Source: an uncultured delta proteobacterium (GTDB lineage: Bacteria; Desulfobacterota; Desulfobulbia; Desulfobulbales; Desulfocapsaceae). From it: 56,759 nucleotides of DNA. The position numbers were made by a program, and so were the translations under genes. Under the pieces are notes generated by a model. That model ran no database searches. It saw nothing but the letters and a program-made list of their open reading frames with translations, and was not told the origin of the DNA. The stretch's first letter is position 1; every line of letters starts with the position of its first letter. This document shows, one piece after another, positions 24,979 through 33,742 of this stretch. The stretch is from the NCBI GenBank assembly GCA_903875445.1, contig CAIQWD010000021.1, positions 1 to 56,759 of the forward strand, read 5' to 3'.

Positions 24979-26100
24979 TTGCAGGATAAAAACCTGAAAA
25001 TACGGCTGCTTCTGACTGGCGGCGGAACCGGCGGGCATCTTTTCCCGGCCGTGGCCGCTGCCCAGGAATTTCAGCGGCAGCTGCCGGAGACCCAGGTTTT
25101 GTTTATTGGTACGCGGCGGAAAGTGGATACTAAAAGCCTTGCGGCCTATGGTTTTGTAAGCGACAATATCAAGTGCCACGGCCTGAAAGGCAAGAACCCG
25201 CTGGAACTCCTCAAAGCCCTTGCCATCCTGCCCCTTTCTTTTTTGCAGGCGGGGAGAATCATCCGCCGTTTTCGGCCGAACATCATCCTCGGGGTCGGCG
25301 GCTATGTCACCGGACCGGTGGTGATTGCCGGTAAAATGCTCGGGATTCCGACGGTCATCCATGAACAAAATTCCGTGCCGGGACTGGCGAACAAAAAACT
25401 TGGCCCCTTTGTCGACCGGGTGTGTCTGTCCCTTCCCGGCAGCGGCAGGGACTTTCCAGGAGGAAAAATTTCCTATACCGGCAATCCGGTGCGCAGAAAC
25501 ATCCTGGAGCTGGCGAAAAATACGCCTTCCAAGGCGAGCGGAAAAGTGAAAAACACCCTGCTGGTGTTGGGAGGCAGCCAAGGGGCCCGAGCGGTCAACC
25601 AGTTGGTTTCCGAGGGCTTGCAGAGCTTACCGGACAAGGTCCTGGAAGGTCTTCGGGTGATTCATCAAACCGGCGAGGAGGATTTTGCAGCGGTCAAAGG
25701 TCGCTATGCCGACCGGGGAATTGAGGCACTGGTTCAGCCATTTTTCACGGATATGGCGGAAATTTATTGCCAGGCCGATCTGCTGGTTTCACGGGCCGGA
25801 GCCACGACCCTTGCGGAAATGGCGGTGCTCGGCAAACCGGCCATTCTCATTCCCTATCCCTTTGCCGCCGACAATCATCAGGAAAAAAACGGCGACTATT
25901 ATGTGGCGGGAGGCGGGGCGGTGCTGCTCAGGCAAAAGGAACTGACCAGTGCTACCTTGGGCGAAAATATCCGGCAATTGATGAGCGATGAAAACAGGCG
26001 CATGGCAATGGGTTTGGCCATGAAAAAATTGGCATTTCCTGACGCGGCCGAAAAAATTGTGGCTTGCTGCCTCCAGGTTATGGAGGAGAAGGACAACTGA
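24979..26100 (+). CDS. murG: undecaprenyldiphospho-muramoylpentapeptide GlcNAc-transferase MurG
   Basis: 373 residues with a TTG start at 24979 (GGGGAG 8 nt upstream; no ATG is near the family N-terminus). It converts lipid I to lipid II at the inner face of the membrane. [12 protein letters not shown]-type G-loop ([15 protein letters not shown]), [23 protein letters not shown], the second G-loop [14 protein letters not shown], and [10 protein letters not shown] with [11 protein letters not shown]. Stop and murC start overlap by one base (TGATG). Confidence 0.97.
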   Translation: MQDKNLKIRLLLTGGGTGGHLFPAVAAAQEFQRQLPETQVLFIGTRRKVDTKSLAAYGFVSDNIKCHGLKGKNPLELLKALAILPLSFLQAGRIIRRFRPNIILGVGGYVTGPVVIAGKMLGIPTVIHEQNSVPGLANKKLGPFVDRVCLSLPGSGRDFPGGKISYTGNPVRRNILELAKNTPSKASGKVKNTLLVLGGSQGARAVNQLVSEGLQSLPDKVLEGLRVIHQTGEEDFAAVKGRYADRGIEALVQPFFTDMAEIYCQADLLVSRAGATTLAEMAVLGKPAILIPYPFAADNHQEKNGDYYVAGGGAVLLRQKELTSATLGENIRQLMSDENRRMAMGLAMKKLAFPDAAEKIVACCLQVMEEKDN

Positions 26101-27494
26101 TGTACAGGAAAACCAAACATATCCACTTTGTCGGCATCGGCGGCATCGGCATGAGCGGTATTGCCGAGCTGTTGCTGAATCTTGGCTATAAGGTGTCGGG
26201 ATCGGATTTGCACAGTACCGGGATCACCAAGAATCTTGCGCGTCTGGGGGGCAGTATCTACCAAGGGCATGACGGCGCCTGGATCGAAGGGGCAAGTGTG
26301 GTGGTGACCTCTTCGGCCATCTCCGCCGATAACCCGGAGGTTGTGCGGGCCAAAGAAACAGGCGTTCCGGTGATCATGCGGGCGGAGATGCTCGCCGAAT
26401 TGATGCGTCTGAAAAAGTACGGGATTGCCATCGCCGGCAGTCACGGGAAGACCTCGACCACCTCCATGGTCAGCTGGATGCTTTCCTATGCCGGCCTTGA
26501 TCCGACCATCGTCATCGGCGGCAAGGTCGATGCCCTCGGCGGCAATGCCAAACTTGGCGAAGGCGAGTTTTTGGTGGCCGAAGCCGATGAGAGTGACGGG
26601 TCCTTCCTGAAATTGTCGCCGGTGCTCGAGGTCATTACCAATATTGATCTTGAACATCTCGATTATTATCGGGATCTCGACCATATCAAAGACACCTTCC
26701 TGCAGTTCATCGATAAGATTCCCTTTTATGGTGCTGCCATTATCTGTCTCGATGATCCGAGCATTGCCGACATCCTTCCCGCCATTAAGAAAAGGACGAT
26801 CACCTACGGGATGACCCCGCAGTCTGATCTCTATGCCGAGAATATCACCTGGCAAGACGGGCGGGTGCATTTCACGGTAAAAAATGCGACGGGTGAGTTG
26901 GGCAGCCTGCATATCGCCCCTCCGGGAATGCACAATGTCTACAACGCCCTGGCCGTTGTCTGTGTTGGTCTGGAACTGGAACTGCCTTTCGCCAAGATCC
27001 AGGGCGCCTTGCAGAGTTTTGCCGGGGTGCAGCGACGGATGCAGAAAAAGGGAGAGGTCGATGGCATTAGTGTGGTCGATGATTACGGGCATCACCCCAC
27101 GGAAATTCGGGCGACTCTGGCGGCAATCAAACAGGCCTGGCCGGAAAAACGGTTGGTTGTTCTCTTCCAACCGCATCGTTATTCAAGGACCAAGGCCCTG
27201 TTCAAGGAGTTTCAGACCTGTTTTCACCGGGCCGACTACCTGGTCATGACCGATATTTATGCGGCAAGCGAGCAACCTTTGGAAGGAGTGACCAGCGAGA
27301 GTCTCCTTGCTGCCACTATGCACCACGGACAACGCAATACCCGGTATATCGGCAAGCTGTATAGCATGGCCGGCGAGTTGCTGCCGATGCTTAAGAGTGG
27401 GGATTTGGTGCTGACCCTGGGTGCTGGAAACATTGTCAGGGTGGGAGAGGAATTACTGGATCTATTGCAGCGGCAGCGAGGGGAAGAGGGGTGA
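26100..27494 (+). CDS. murC: UDP-N-acetylmuramate--L-alanine ligase MurC
   Basis: 464 residues from the ATG at 26100, overlapping the murG stop; a longer in-frame reading from 26064 is rejected. [15 protein letters not shown] (nucleotide-sugar binding), ATP site [14 protein letters not shown] (about 111-124), [12 protein letters not shown], and the C-terminal [29 protein letters not shown]. It adds L-Ala to UDP-MurNAc. It overlaps murB by 4 nt. Confidence 0.97.
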   Translation: MYRKTKHIHFVGIGGIGMSGIAELLLNLGYKVSGSDLHSTGITKNLARLGGSIYQGHDGAWIEGASVVVTSSAISADNPEVVRAKETGVPVIMRAEMLAELMRLKKYGIAIAGSHGKTSTTSMVSWMLSYAGLDPTIVIGGKVDALGGNAKLGEGEFLVAEADESDGSFLKLSPVLEVITNIDLEHLDYYRDLDHIKDTFLQFIDKIPFYGAAIICLDDPSIADILPAIKKRTITYGMTPQSDLYAENITWQDGRVHFTVKNATGELGSLHIAPPGMHNVYNALAVVCVGLELELPFAKIQGALQSFAGVQRRMQKKGEVDGISVVDDYGHHPTEIRATLAAIKQAWPEKRLVVLFQPHRYSRTKALFKEFQTCFHRADYLVMTDIYAASEQPLEGVTSESLLAATMHHGQRNTRYIGKLYSMAGELLPMLKSGDLVLTLGAGNIVRVGEELLDLLQRQRGEEG

Positions 27495-28411
27495 ATCAAG
27501 GGCAGCAAAAAAGACTGACGGAACTGGTCTCGCAACCGGTAGAGTGGCAGTGCAAGCTGTCCCGTTATACTTCGTTTGCCATAGGCGGGCCGGCCGAGGC
27601 TGTGGTTCAGGTCGATCTTTTCAGGGAACTGCAGCCCCTCCTCGGGTTTTTGGCCGGGGAGAAAATCCCCTGGCGGATTATTGGCAGAGGTACCAATCTA
27701 CTGGTGCCGGACGAAGGGTTCCCCGGGGTCATTCTCCGACTTGGTGGAGAATTTGCGGCTATCTCCGAGAAAGAGGATGACAACGATTCGGTTATTGTGC
27801 GGGTCGGCGGCGGAGGCAGTTTCGCCGGGCTTTCCAGGCGTTGTTCGGAAAGCGGCCTGACCGGTTTGGAATTTGCCTGCGGCATTCCTGGAACGGTCGG
27901 TGGTGCGGTGATTATGAATGCCGGGGCATGGGGCAGTGACATCGCCTCCGTCCTGCGAGGAGTGACCCTGGTGACTGCCGAGAAAGAGATCAATCTTTCT
28001 TCCGAACAACTGGATTTTACCTATAGGTGTTGGCCAGGTTTTGCCGCATATCAGGGAAGAGCTGTGGTCGCGGCGGTGGACCTGGTGTTGCACCGAGGTG
28101 ACCCGGCGGCAATCCTGGCCCAATGTAAATCGTTGCTGGAAAGAAGGAAGGCGACACAAGCAAGGGAGCATGCCAATGCCGGTTCCTTTTTTAAGAATCC
28201 GCCGGATGACAGTGCCGGCAGGCTGATCGAGGCGAGCGGCTTGAAGGGTTTAAGGGTCGGCGGTGCGATGGTTTCCGAGCAGCATGGCAATTTTCTTGTC
28301 AATACGGGTGGTGCAACCGCTGCCGATGTCCTTCGTCTGATGAAAATTGTTCAGGATAAAGTGAAAAGCGACTGCGGTGTTTGTCTTGAGCCGGAAGTAC
28401 ATTTTCTTTGA
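27491..28411 (+). CDS. murB: UDP-N-acetylenolpyruvoylglucosamine reductase MurB
   Basis: 306 residues, GTG start. FAD-dependent reduction of UDP-GlcNAc-enolpyruvate to UDP-MurNAc. FAD-domain motifs [29 protein letters not shown] and [18 protein letters not shown]; the catalytic Ser in [10 protein letters not shown] and Glu in CLEPEVHFL. This is the type II-like short form (about 300 residues). It is followed directly by ftsQ with overlapping or adjacent start. Confidence 0.96.
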   Translation: MNQGQQKRLTELVSQPVEWQCKLSRYTSFAIGGPAEAVVQVDLFRELQPLLGFLAGEKIPWRIIGRGTNLLVPDEGFPGVILRLGGEFAAISEKEDDNDSVIVRVGGGGSFAGLSRRCSESGLTGLEFACGIPGTVGGAVIMNAGAWGSDIASVLRGVTLVTAEKEINLSSEQLDFTYRCWPGFAAYQGRAVVAAVDLVLHRGDPAAILAQCKSLLERRKATQAREHANAGSFFKNPPDDSAGRLIEASGLKGLRVGGAMVSEQHGNFLVNTGGATAADVLRLMKIVQDKVKSDCGVCLEPEVHFL

Positions 28412-28419
28412 GAATAACG

Positions 28420-29418
28420 ATGCTGTTCACTCAATTTAAAAAATTTCTTGCACGCATATTTCGCAAAAAAAAGCAGGGGTATGCCGGTTTTGCAAACGAT
28501 CTGCATATACGCGGTGCTGCAGCCGAGACGGGTCGGCCCAGGCGGTATCATCGTCTGGCGAAAATAAGGCAACGAATACAGACGAAGAAGAGAGAATATC
28601 AGGAAGAGTACAGCCGACCGATGAGTAGGAAAAGAGGATATGTCAGATTTACCGTCCTGCTCATGGTGGTCTTAGCATTGCCGCTCGTTTGGGTTTACGG
28701 AGGCGGGGCGAAAGTACGCCAGGGGCTGCAGGCGATTGCTTTGTTCCAGGTGGGCAAGATAGAAATTACCGGTTGCGCGGCTGTTCCTCAAAAGAAGATC
28801 TTGGATGTTTCCGGAATTGTTGCCCATCAAACGAGCCTTCTCACCCTTAATAGTTCGCAGATTGAAAGCCGCATCGCCGCTGTGCCGTGGGTAGCCCGGG
28901 CAACGGTAACAAGGAGCTGGCCGGCAATAATTCAAATAGCAGTCGAAGAAAACGCTCCGGTGGCCCTTCTCCATTCTCCGAGTGGTGAAGGCAGCCAATT
29001 GCAGTATCTTGACGCCAATGGGATTGCCTTTTCGGCGGTGAATCCGGGAGGTGATATCGATTTTCCGATTGTTACCGGCCTTTCGGAGATTACCGATCAG
29101 CAGCTGAAGGAGAAGGCACTCGCCGAGATTTTGACATTTCTTCGCAAGGTACGAGGAAACGATCCGCATTTGCCGACCCAGTCGGTTTCCGAACTGCATG
29201 TTACCAAGTCCGGCGAAATGGTGGTGTATCTTGTCGAATACCCATTCCCAATTTTTTTCGGAAATGGTAACACTAAAATCAAATATTCGCGGTTAATCCA
29301 GGTACTCAGAACCCTGTATAAAAAACAAAACGGCAAGGAATTGCTGTCTCAGATTGAATATATCCAGATGGATTACTTGAATGATAAGGTGCTCGTGGTA
29401 GAGAGCGGCTCGGGGTAA
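28420..29418 (+). CDS. ftsQ: cell division protein FtsQ
   Basis: 332 residues from the ATG at 28420; a TTG at 28408 overlapping the murB stop is an alternative. The cytoplasmic N-terminus is long and basic (about 1-70), then one TM (about 72-90, FTVLLMVVLALPLVWVYG), a POTRA domain (FQVGKIEITGCAAVPQKKILDVSGI, VARATVTRSWPAIIQIAVEENAPVALL) and a C-terminal beta domain. FtsQ links the FtsLB complex to the early divisome. It lies between murB and ftsA, the usual order, although ddl is absent. Confidence 0.93.
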   Translation: MLFTQFKKFLARIFRKKKQGYAGFANDLHIRGAAAETGRPRRYHRLAKIRQRIQTKKREYQEEYSRPMSRKRGYVRFTVLLMVVLALPLVWVYGGGAKVRQGLQAIALFQVGKIEITGCAAVPQKKILDVSGIVAHQTSLLTLNSSQIESRIAAVPWVARATVTRSWPAIIQIAVEENAPVALLHSPSGEGSQLQYLDANGIAFSAVNPGGDIDFPIVTGLSEITDQQLKEKALAEILTFLRKVRGNDPHLPTQSVSELHVTKSGEMVVYLVEYPFPIFFGNGNTKIKYSRLIQVLRTLYKKQNGKELLSQIEYIQMDYLNDKVLVVESGSG

Positions 29419-29423
29419 ATGGA

Positions 29424-30710
29424 ATGGATGAGAAGAAAGAAATTGCGGTGATCGAAGAGACCGCTGTCGTCAGCCCGAAAAAAGCTGGTTCGCACAGGCA
29501 TGAGCAGGGGGAGCTGGTGGTCGGTCTCGACATCGGAACCACCAAGATATGCTGTGTCGTCGGCGAAATGTTTGAGGACCGGATTGAGGTTATCGGCGTC
29601 GGCACAGTGCCCTCCAAGGGCTTGAAGAAGGGTGTGGTGGTCAATATCGAAAGCACGGTTAATTCAATCCGCCAGGCAGTAACGCTGGCGGAGGAATCGG
29701 CCGGTTGCGATCTCCGGTCGGTGTATGTCTACGTCGGCATCGCCGGAAACCACATCAAGGGGTTCAACAGTCCCGGTATTTTAGCTATCAACAACAGGGA
29801 GATCAAGCAGGCGGACATCGACGAGGTAGTCTCTGCCGCAAGAACCGTGAAGATCTCCGAAAACCAGCGGATTATTCACGTAATGCCGCAGGAATATATG
29901 GTTGACGACCACACCGGTATTCAGAATCCGATCGGCATGACCGGGGTTCGGCTGGTTACCAATGTGCATATTGTTACGGCTGATATCGGTGCCGTCCATA
30001 ACCTGGTAACCTGTTGTAATAAGGCAGGTATGGAAGTTGCAGAACTGGTTCTTGAGTCAATCGCCTCGGCCAGCGCAGTTCTCAGCAAGGACGAAATGGA
30101 ACTGGGCGTCGCCCTTGTCGATATCGGCGGCGGTACGACCGATCTTGCGGTTTTTTGTGACGGGACCATCCGCCACACCTGTGAAATCGGCCTTGGCGGC
30201 CACAATCTCACCAACGACCTGTCTGTCGGTCTGCGTACCCCTCTGCAGGACGCAGAGCGCTTAAAGGAAGATTTTGGTGGCGCAATATCCTCGGTTGTCA
30301 AACCGAATTTCGTAGTCGATGTCCCCACCGTCGGAGATCGCGAACCGCGGAAGGTGACGCAGAAGGTACTGGTGGACATACTCGAGGCAAGGATTATTGA
30401 GATTCTTGAGATTCTTGATAGGGAATTGATCGCCTCGGGACAAAAAAATAAAATTAACGGCGGGGTTGTCCTTACCGGTGGTACGGCCCTTTTGGCCAAT
30501 ATTGTAGAGTTGGCGGAACAGATCTTCGATTTGCCGGTCCGGATAGGCTATCCCATCGGCCTTACCGGGAAAGTTGAGGAGCTGAATAACCCTCGCTGCA
30601 CGACGGCGGCGGGACTCGTGGTCTTTGGCAGGAAAAAGCAGCATGAGATGGGTCGACAAGATACCGGTGTTTTCGGCAAGATGCGTGATTGGATTAAAAA
30701 AATCATGTGA
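29424..30710 (+). CDS. ftsA: cell division protein FtsA
   Basis: 428 residues, actin-fold membrane tether for FtsZ. ATPase motifs LVVGLDIGTTKICCVVGE, ALVDIGGGTTDLAVF and VVLTGGTALLANIVELAE; the SHS2/1C domain lies between. The C-terminus KMRDWIKKIM is an amphipathic membrane-targeting helix. There is an N-terminal extension of about 25 charged residues before the actin fold. It starts 6 nt after ftsQ. Confidence 0.97.
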   Translation: MDEKKEIAVIEETAVVSPKKAGSHRHEQGELVVGLDIGTTKICCVVGEMFEDRIEVIGVGTVPSKGLKKGVVVNIESTVNSIRQAVTLAEESAGCDLRSVYVYVGIAGNHIKGFNSPGILAINNREIKQADIDEVVSAARTVKISENQRIIHVMPQEYMVDDHTGIQNPIGMTGVRLVTNVHIVTADIGAVHNLVTCCNKAGMEVAELVLESIASASAVLSKDEMELGVALVDIGGGTTDLAVFCDGTIRHTCEIGLGGHNLTNDLSVGLRTPLQDAERLKEDFGGAISSVVKPNFVVDVPTVGDREPRKVTQKVLVDILEARIIEILEILDRELIASGQKNKINGGVVLTGGTALLANIVELAEQIFDLPVRIGYPIGLTGKVEELNNPRCTTAAGLVVFGRKKQHEMGRQDTGVFGKMRDWIKKIM

Positions 30711-30760
30711 TTGTTGCGTTTTTTGTTTGTTCGGCGCCCGCGGGGTGCTATAGATGGTGT

Positions 30761-30786
30761 TGTGATAATATTCTCATTTTATCACA
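30761..30786. promoter_or_regulatory. inverted repeat TGTGATAA-N10-TTATCACA between ftsA and ftsZ
   Basis: Perfect 8-bp arms with a 10-nt spacer in the 118-nt ftsA-ftsZ gap. The half sites resemble CRP/FNR family half sites (TGTGA/TCACA), but the spacing is wider than the classical N6. It could be an operator or a hairpin that sets ftsZ mRNA ends. Confidence 0.45.
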
Positions 30787-30828
30787 TATGGGTGGTGCGA
30801 GTTTAAGGAGTTGATCAGGGGGTTAAAC

Positions 30829-32049
30829 ATGCCGTTCAGGATGGCGGAATCAGAAGGTGTTGCAGTCGTGAAAGTAATTGGCGTCGGTGGCGGCGGCGGT
30901 AATGCTATCAACACGATGGTAGCCCATAGGCTTCAGGGTGTCGAGTTTATTGCAGCCAATACTGACAAGCAGTCATTGAATCAGTCAAAAGCCGATATCT
31001 GCATACAGCTTGGCCCGGGTATTACCAAAGGCCTTGGTGCCGGTGCCGATCCGGAAACCGGTAGTATGGCTGCCATGGAATCACTTGAGGAAATTAGAGA
31101 TGCCCTGAAAGGCAGTGATATGGTCTTTGTCACCGCCGGACTGGGCGGAGGCACAGGGACGGGCGCCGCACCCATAGTGGCCAAGGCAAGTAGGGAACTT
31201 GGCGCTCTGACAGTCGCGGTGGTCACCAAACCTTTCAGCTTTGAGGGGAAATTTCGTACCCGGAACGCCGAGGAAGGGTGGCAGGAACTACAGAAGTATG
31301 CCGATACCATCATTACCGTTCCCAATGACCGATTGCTGTCGATTATGCAAAAAAACAGCAAATTATCCGATATGCTGGCGATGGCGGACAATGTTTTACT
31401 GCAGGCGGTTAAGGGAATAACCGATCTCATCAATGTGCCCGGCCTGATCAATGCCGATTTTGCCGATCTGCGCACCGTGATGCGGGAGGTAGGGCCGGCG
31501 ATTATGGGTTCAGGCTCTGCCACCGGGGAAAATCGCGCGGTCGAAGCGGCAAGGAAGGCTATCGACAACCAGTTGCTTGAGGATTATGGGATAGACGGTG
31601 CCAGAGGCCTGTTGATCAATATTTCCGCTTCGCAAGAGACCTTCACCATGGCGGAATTCATGGAGGCTTCGGCGATGATCCAGGAGAAAGCCGATGATGA
31701 TGCCAAGGTGGTCATCGGTGCCCTCTACGATGACGCCCTCGGGGATGAGCTGCATGTCACTGTCATTGCAACGGGTGTAGGAGCGATGATCGAAAAAAAA
31801 GACACCATCACTCCTCTTGATACCCGGAAGAAAAAACCGGTTCCTCTCAAGGAAGTAGAGCCACCGATCAAGGGTGCGCCGGCCTCGCCGAATCGCAACC
31901 CGCAGGTATCCCGTTTGCCCGGATCAAATTTTGATTCTTTTGACAGTCTTGGGTCTTCCAATCCTCCGGAGGGAAAAGCTGGAAGTGCCTTGAATTGGAA
32001 TGATGACTATCTCGAAACCCCCACGTATCTGCGCAAAAACGCCAACTGA
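30829..32049 (+). CDS. ftsZ: cell division protein FtsZ
   Basis: 406 residues from the ATG at 30829 (AGGGGG 6 nt upstream) rather than the TTG at 30811. Tubulin-like GTPase forming the Z-ring. VIGVGGGGGNAINTM, the tubulin signature GGGTGTGAAP, NDRLL T7-type segments and NADFADLRTVM are present. A proline-rich linker leads to the conserved C-terminal peptide LETPTYLRK that binds FtsA. Last gene of the dcw cluster. Confidence 0.98.
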   Translation: MPFRMAESEGVAVVKVIGVGGGGGNAINTMVAHRLQGVEFIAANTDKQSLNQSKADICIQLGPGITKGLGAGADPETGSMAAMESLEEIRDALKGSDMVFVTAGLGGGTGTGAAPIVAKASRELGALTVAVVTKPFSFEGKFRTRNAEEGWQELQKYADTIITVPNDRLLSIMQKNSKLSDMLAMADNVLLQAVKGITDLINVPGLINADFADLRTVMREVGPAIMGSGSATGENRAVEAARKAIDNQLLEDYGIDGARGLLINISASQETFTMAEFMEASAMIQEKADDDAKVVIGALYDDALGDELHVTVIATGVGAMIEKKDTITPLDTRKKKPVPLKEVEPPIKGAPASPNRNPQVSRLPGSNFDSFDSLGSSNPPEGKAGSALNWNDDYLETPTYLRKNAN

Positions 32050-32084
32050 TTGGTGCAACCGGGGCCATGAAGGGCATTTGAACG

Positions 32085-32119
32085 GTTTCCGGCATCCAGT
32101 TTTCTTCGATGCCGGAAAC
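32085..32119 (+). terminator. 12-bp perfect hairpin after ftsZ, possible terminator
   Basis: GTTTCCGGCATC (32085-32096) and its exact complement (32108-32119) with an 11-nt loop. No T-run follows on the plus strand, so it may be a processing or stabilising hairpin rather than an intrinsic terminator. Confidence 0.5.
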
Positions 32120-32164
32120 AAAAACCGAAAATGCCGGCCGTTTCTGATTTGAAAAGAGCATGGT

Positions 32165-33637
32165 ATGGCAAAAGGGGAAAAGACGCTTCCGGTCCTCGAT
32201 TCGGTGCAAAAACAAAAGGTTTTGGCCGGTCTTGAACCTTTTAAGTTGGTTGAGTATTTTTCCTTCTCCAGTCTCGCCGTCATTCTCGTATTCACTCTAG
32301 TCCTTGCCTGGTTGATTTCCGAAAATGCCCGCAAGGTCATGCTGGAGCAGAATGAAGAATATTCTCTTTTGCTTGCGGAAAATCTCAATCAACAGGTGTT
32401 TCGACGCTTCGTCCTGCCCGCGGTTATCCGTTACGGTGGTATAGCCCTGCGTAATCCCGAGCAGTTTGAACTCCTCGACGGCATTGTTAAAGGGGTTACG
32501 CAGGGACTGAAAATTGATTCGGTGACCATCTACGATTCGAGCAAGAACATCATCTCCTATTCAACGCTCCCCGACCTCGTTGGCAAAGAGGGTGTTGGTG
32601 CCGATGAATATTTCAAGGCTTTAAAGGGGAAACCCAATTCGCGCTTTACTTATAGCGGTTCGGTCCTGAGTGATACGGGGATAACCACCGAAGTGAGCTG
32701 TGTGCTGAAGACCTTCATTCCTTTTCGTCAAGTCCGAAAGGAGAGCGAGGGAGGGGGGGAGCTCATCATGGGGGTTATCGAGATAGAGAAAGATTTAACG
32801 AGAAACTACGCCAATATTATTCGCCTGCAGGGGAGGATAATGTGGGTTTCCAGCGGGGTAATGGCCATTCTTTTCCTGGTCCTGCGCTTCATCGTCTCGC
32901 GGGCTGGGAAAATTATCGAAAAAAGGGCACTTGAGCGACTGCGGCTTGAAGAAAAACTTAATCAGGCTGAAAGGCTCGCCCATCTCGGGACGATGGTGGC
33001 GACGGTCAGCCATGAGATCAAAAGTCCTCTCGGCATAGTCCGCAGTACCGCCGAGATCCTTGAGAAAAGAATCAGTAAATTAGCGCCGGGAAGCGAACAT
33101 CTGGCAAAAATCGTTGTCGATGAAACCGTGCGGCTCAATAACATCGTGGTCGAGTTTCTCGATTTTGCCAGACCTCCGAAGGCCAATTTTGTGCGAGGCA
33201 ACATCAATGAGGTTATCAAAAAGGTGCTGGAATTCATTTCGCCGGAACTGAAACGCCAGCGTATCGAGCTGGTCGTCGATTTGGCTCCCGATCTGCAGGA
33301 AAACGATCTCGACACGGAACTTTTCTACCGTGCCCTCTTGAATATTCTCATGAATGCCATTCAAGCAATGAATGAAAACGGCAAGTTACAGCTGGGTACG
33401 CGAGCCATGGCCGACGGGGCTACGGAACTCAAAATCAGGGACAATGGGGTAGGAATCGCCGCCGAAAAAATTGATCAAATTTTTCTTCCTTTTTTTAGCG
33501 ATAAAAGCAAGGGCACGGGGCTTGGCCTGGCAATCACCAAGAATATCCTTGATAATCATGGCGCTGAAGTTATCGTAGAGAGTACGGAAGGACAGGAAAC
33601 AATTTTCACTATCACTCTTCCTCCAGTAAAACGGTAA
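32165..33637 (+). CDS. membrane sensor histidine kinase (NtrB/ZraS type)
   Basis: 490 residues. TM1 at about 34-52, a periplasmic/extracytoplasmic sensor region of about 170 residues (dCache/sCache-like length, unassigned), TM2 at about 227-246, then HisKA with phospho-acceptor H283 (ATVSHEIKSPLGIV) and HATPase_c (NILMNAIQAM, DNGVGI, KGTGLGLAI). No response regulator is adjacent, so it is an orphan kinase; the receiver protein at 35646 is two genes away. The signal is unknown. Confidence 0.9.
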   Translation: MAKGEKTLPVLDSVQKQKVLAGLEPFKLVEYFSFSSLAVILVFTLVLAWLISENARKVMLEQNEEYSLLLAENLNQQVFRRFVLPAVIRYGGIALRNPEQFELLDGIVKGVTQGLKIDSVTIYDSSKNIISYSTLPDLVGKEGVGADEYFKALKGKPNSRFTYSGSVLSDTGITTEVSCVLKTFIPFRQVRKESEGGGELIMGVIEIEKDLTRNYANIIRLQGRIMWVSSGVMAILFLVLRFIVSRAGKIIEKRALERLRLEEKLNQAERLAHLGTMVATVSHEIKSPLGIVRSTAEILEKRISKLAPGSEHLAKIVVDETVRLNNIVVEFLDFARPPKANFVRGNINEVIKKVLEFISPELKRQRIELVVDLAPDLQENDLDTELFYRALLNILMNAIQAMNENGKLQLGTRAMADGATELKIRDNGVGIAAEKIDQIFLPFFSDKSKGTGLGLAITKNILDNHGAEVIVESTEGQETIFTITLPPVKR

Positions 33638-33742
33638 AGGTTTTTTGCAATTTGGCGGCAGAGGGTCGGAGTCATTCCTCAATGCTGTTGTTGTTTCGGA
33701 ATATCTTGTTAATTTCAAAAGAAATATAAGGTGAATTGAAAA

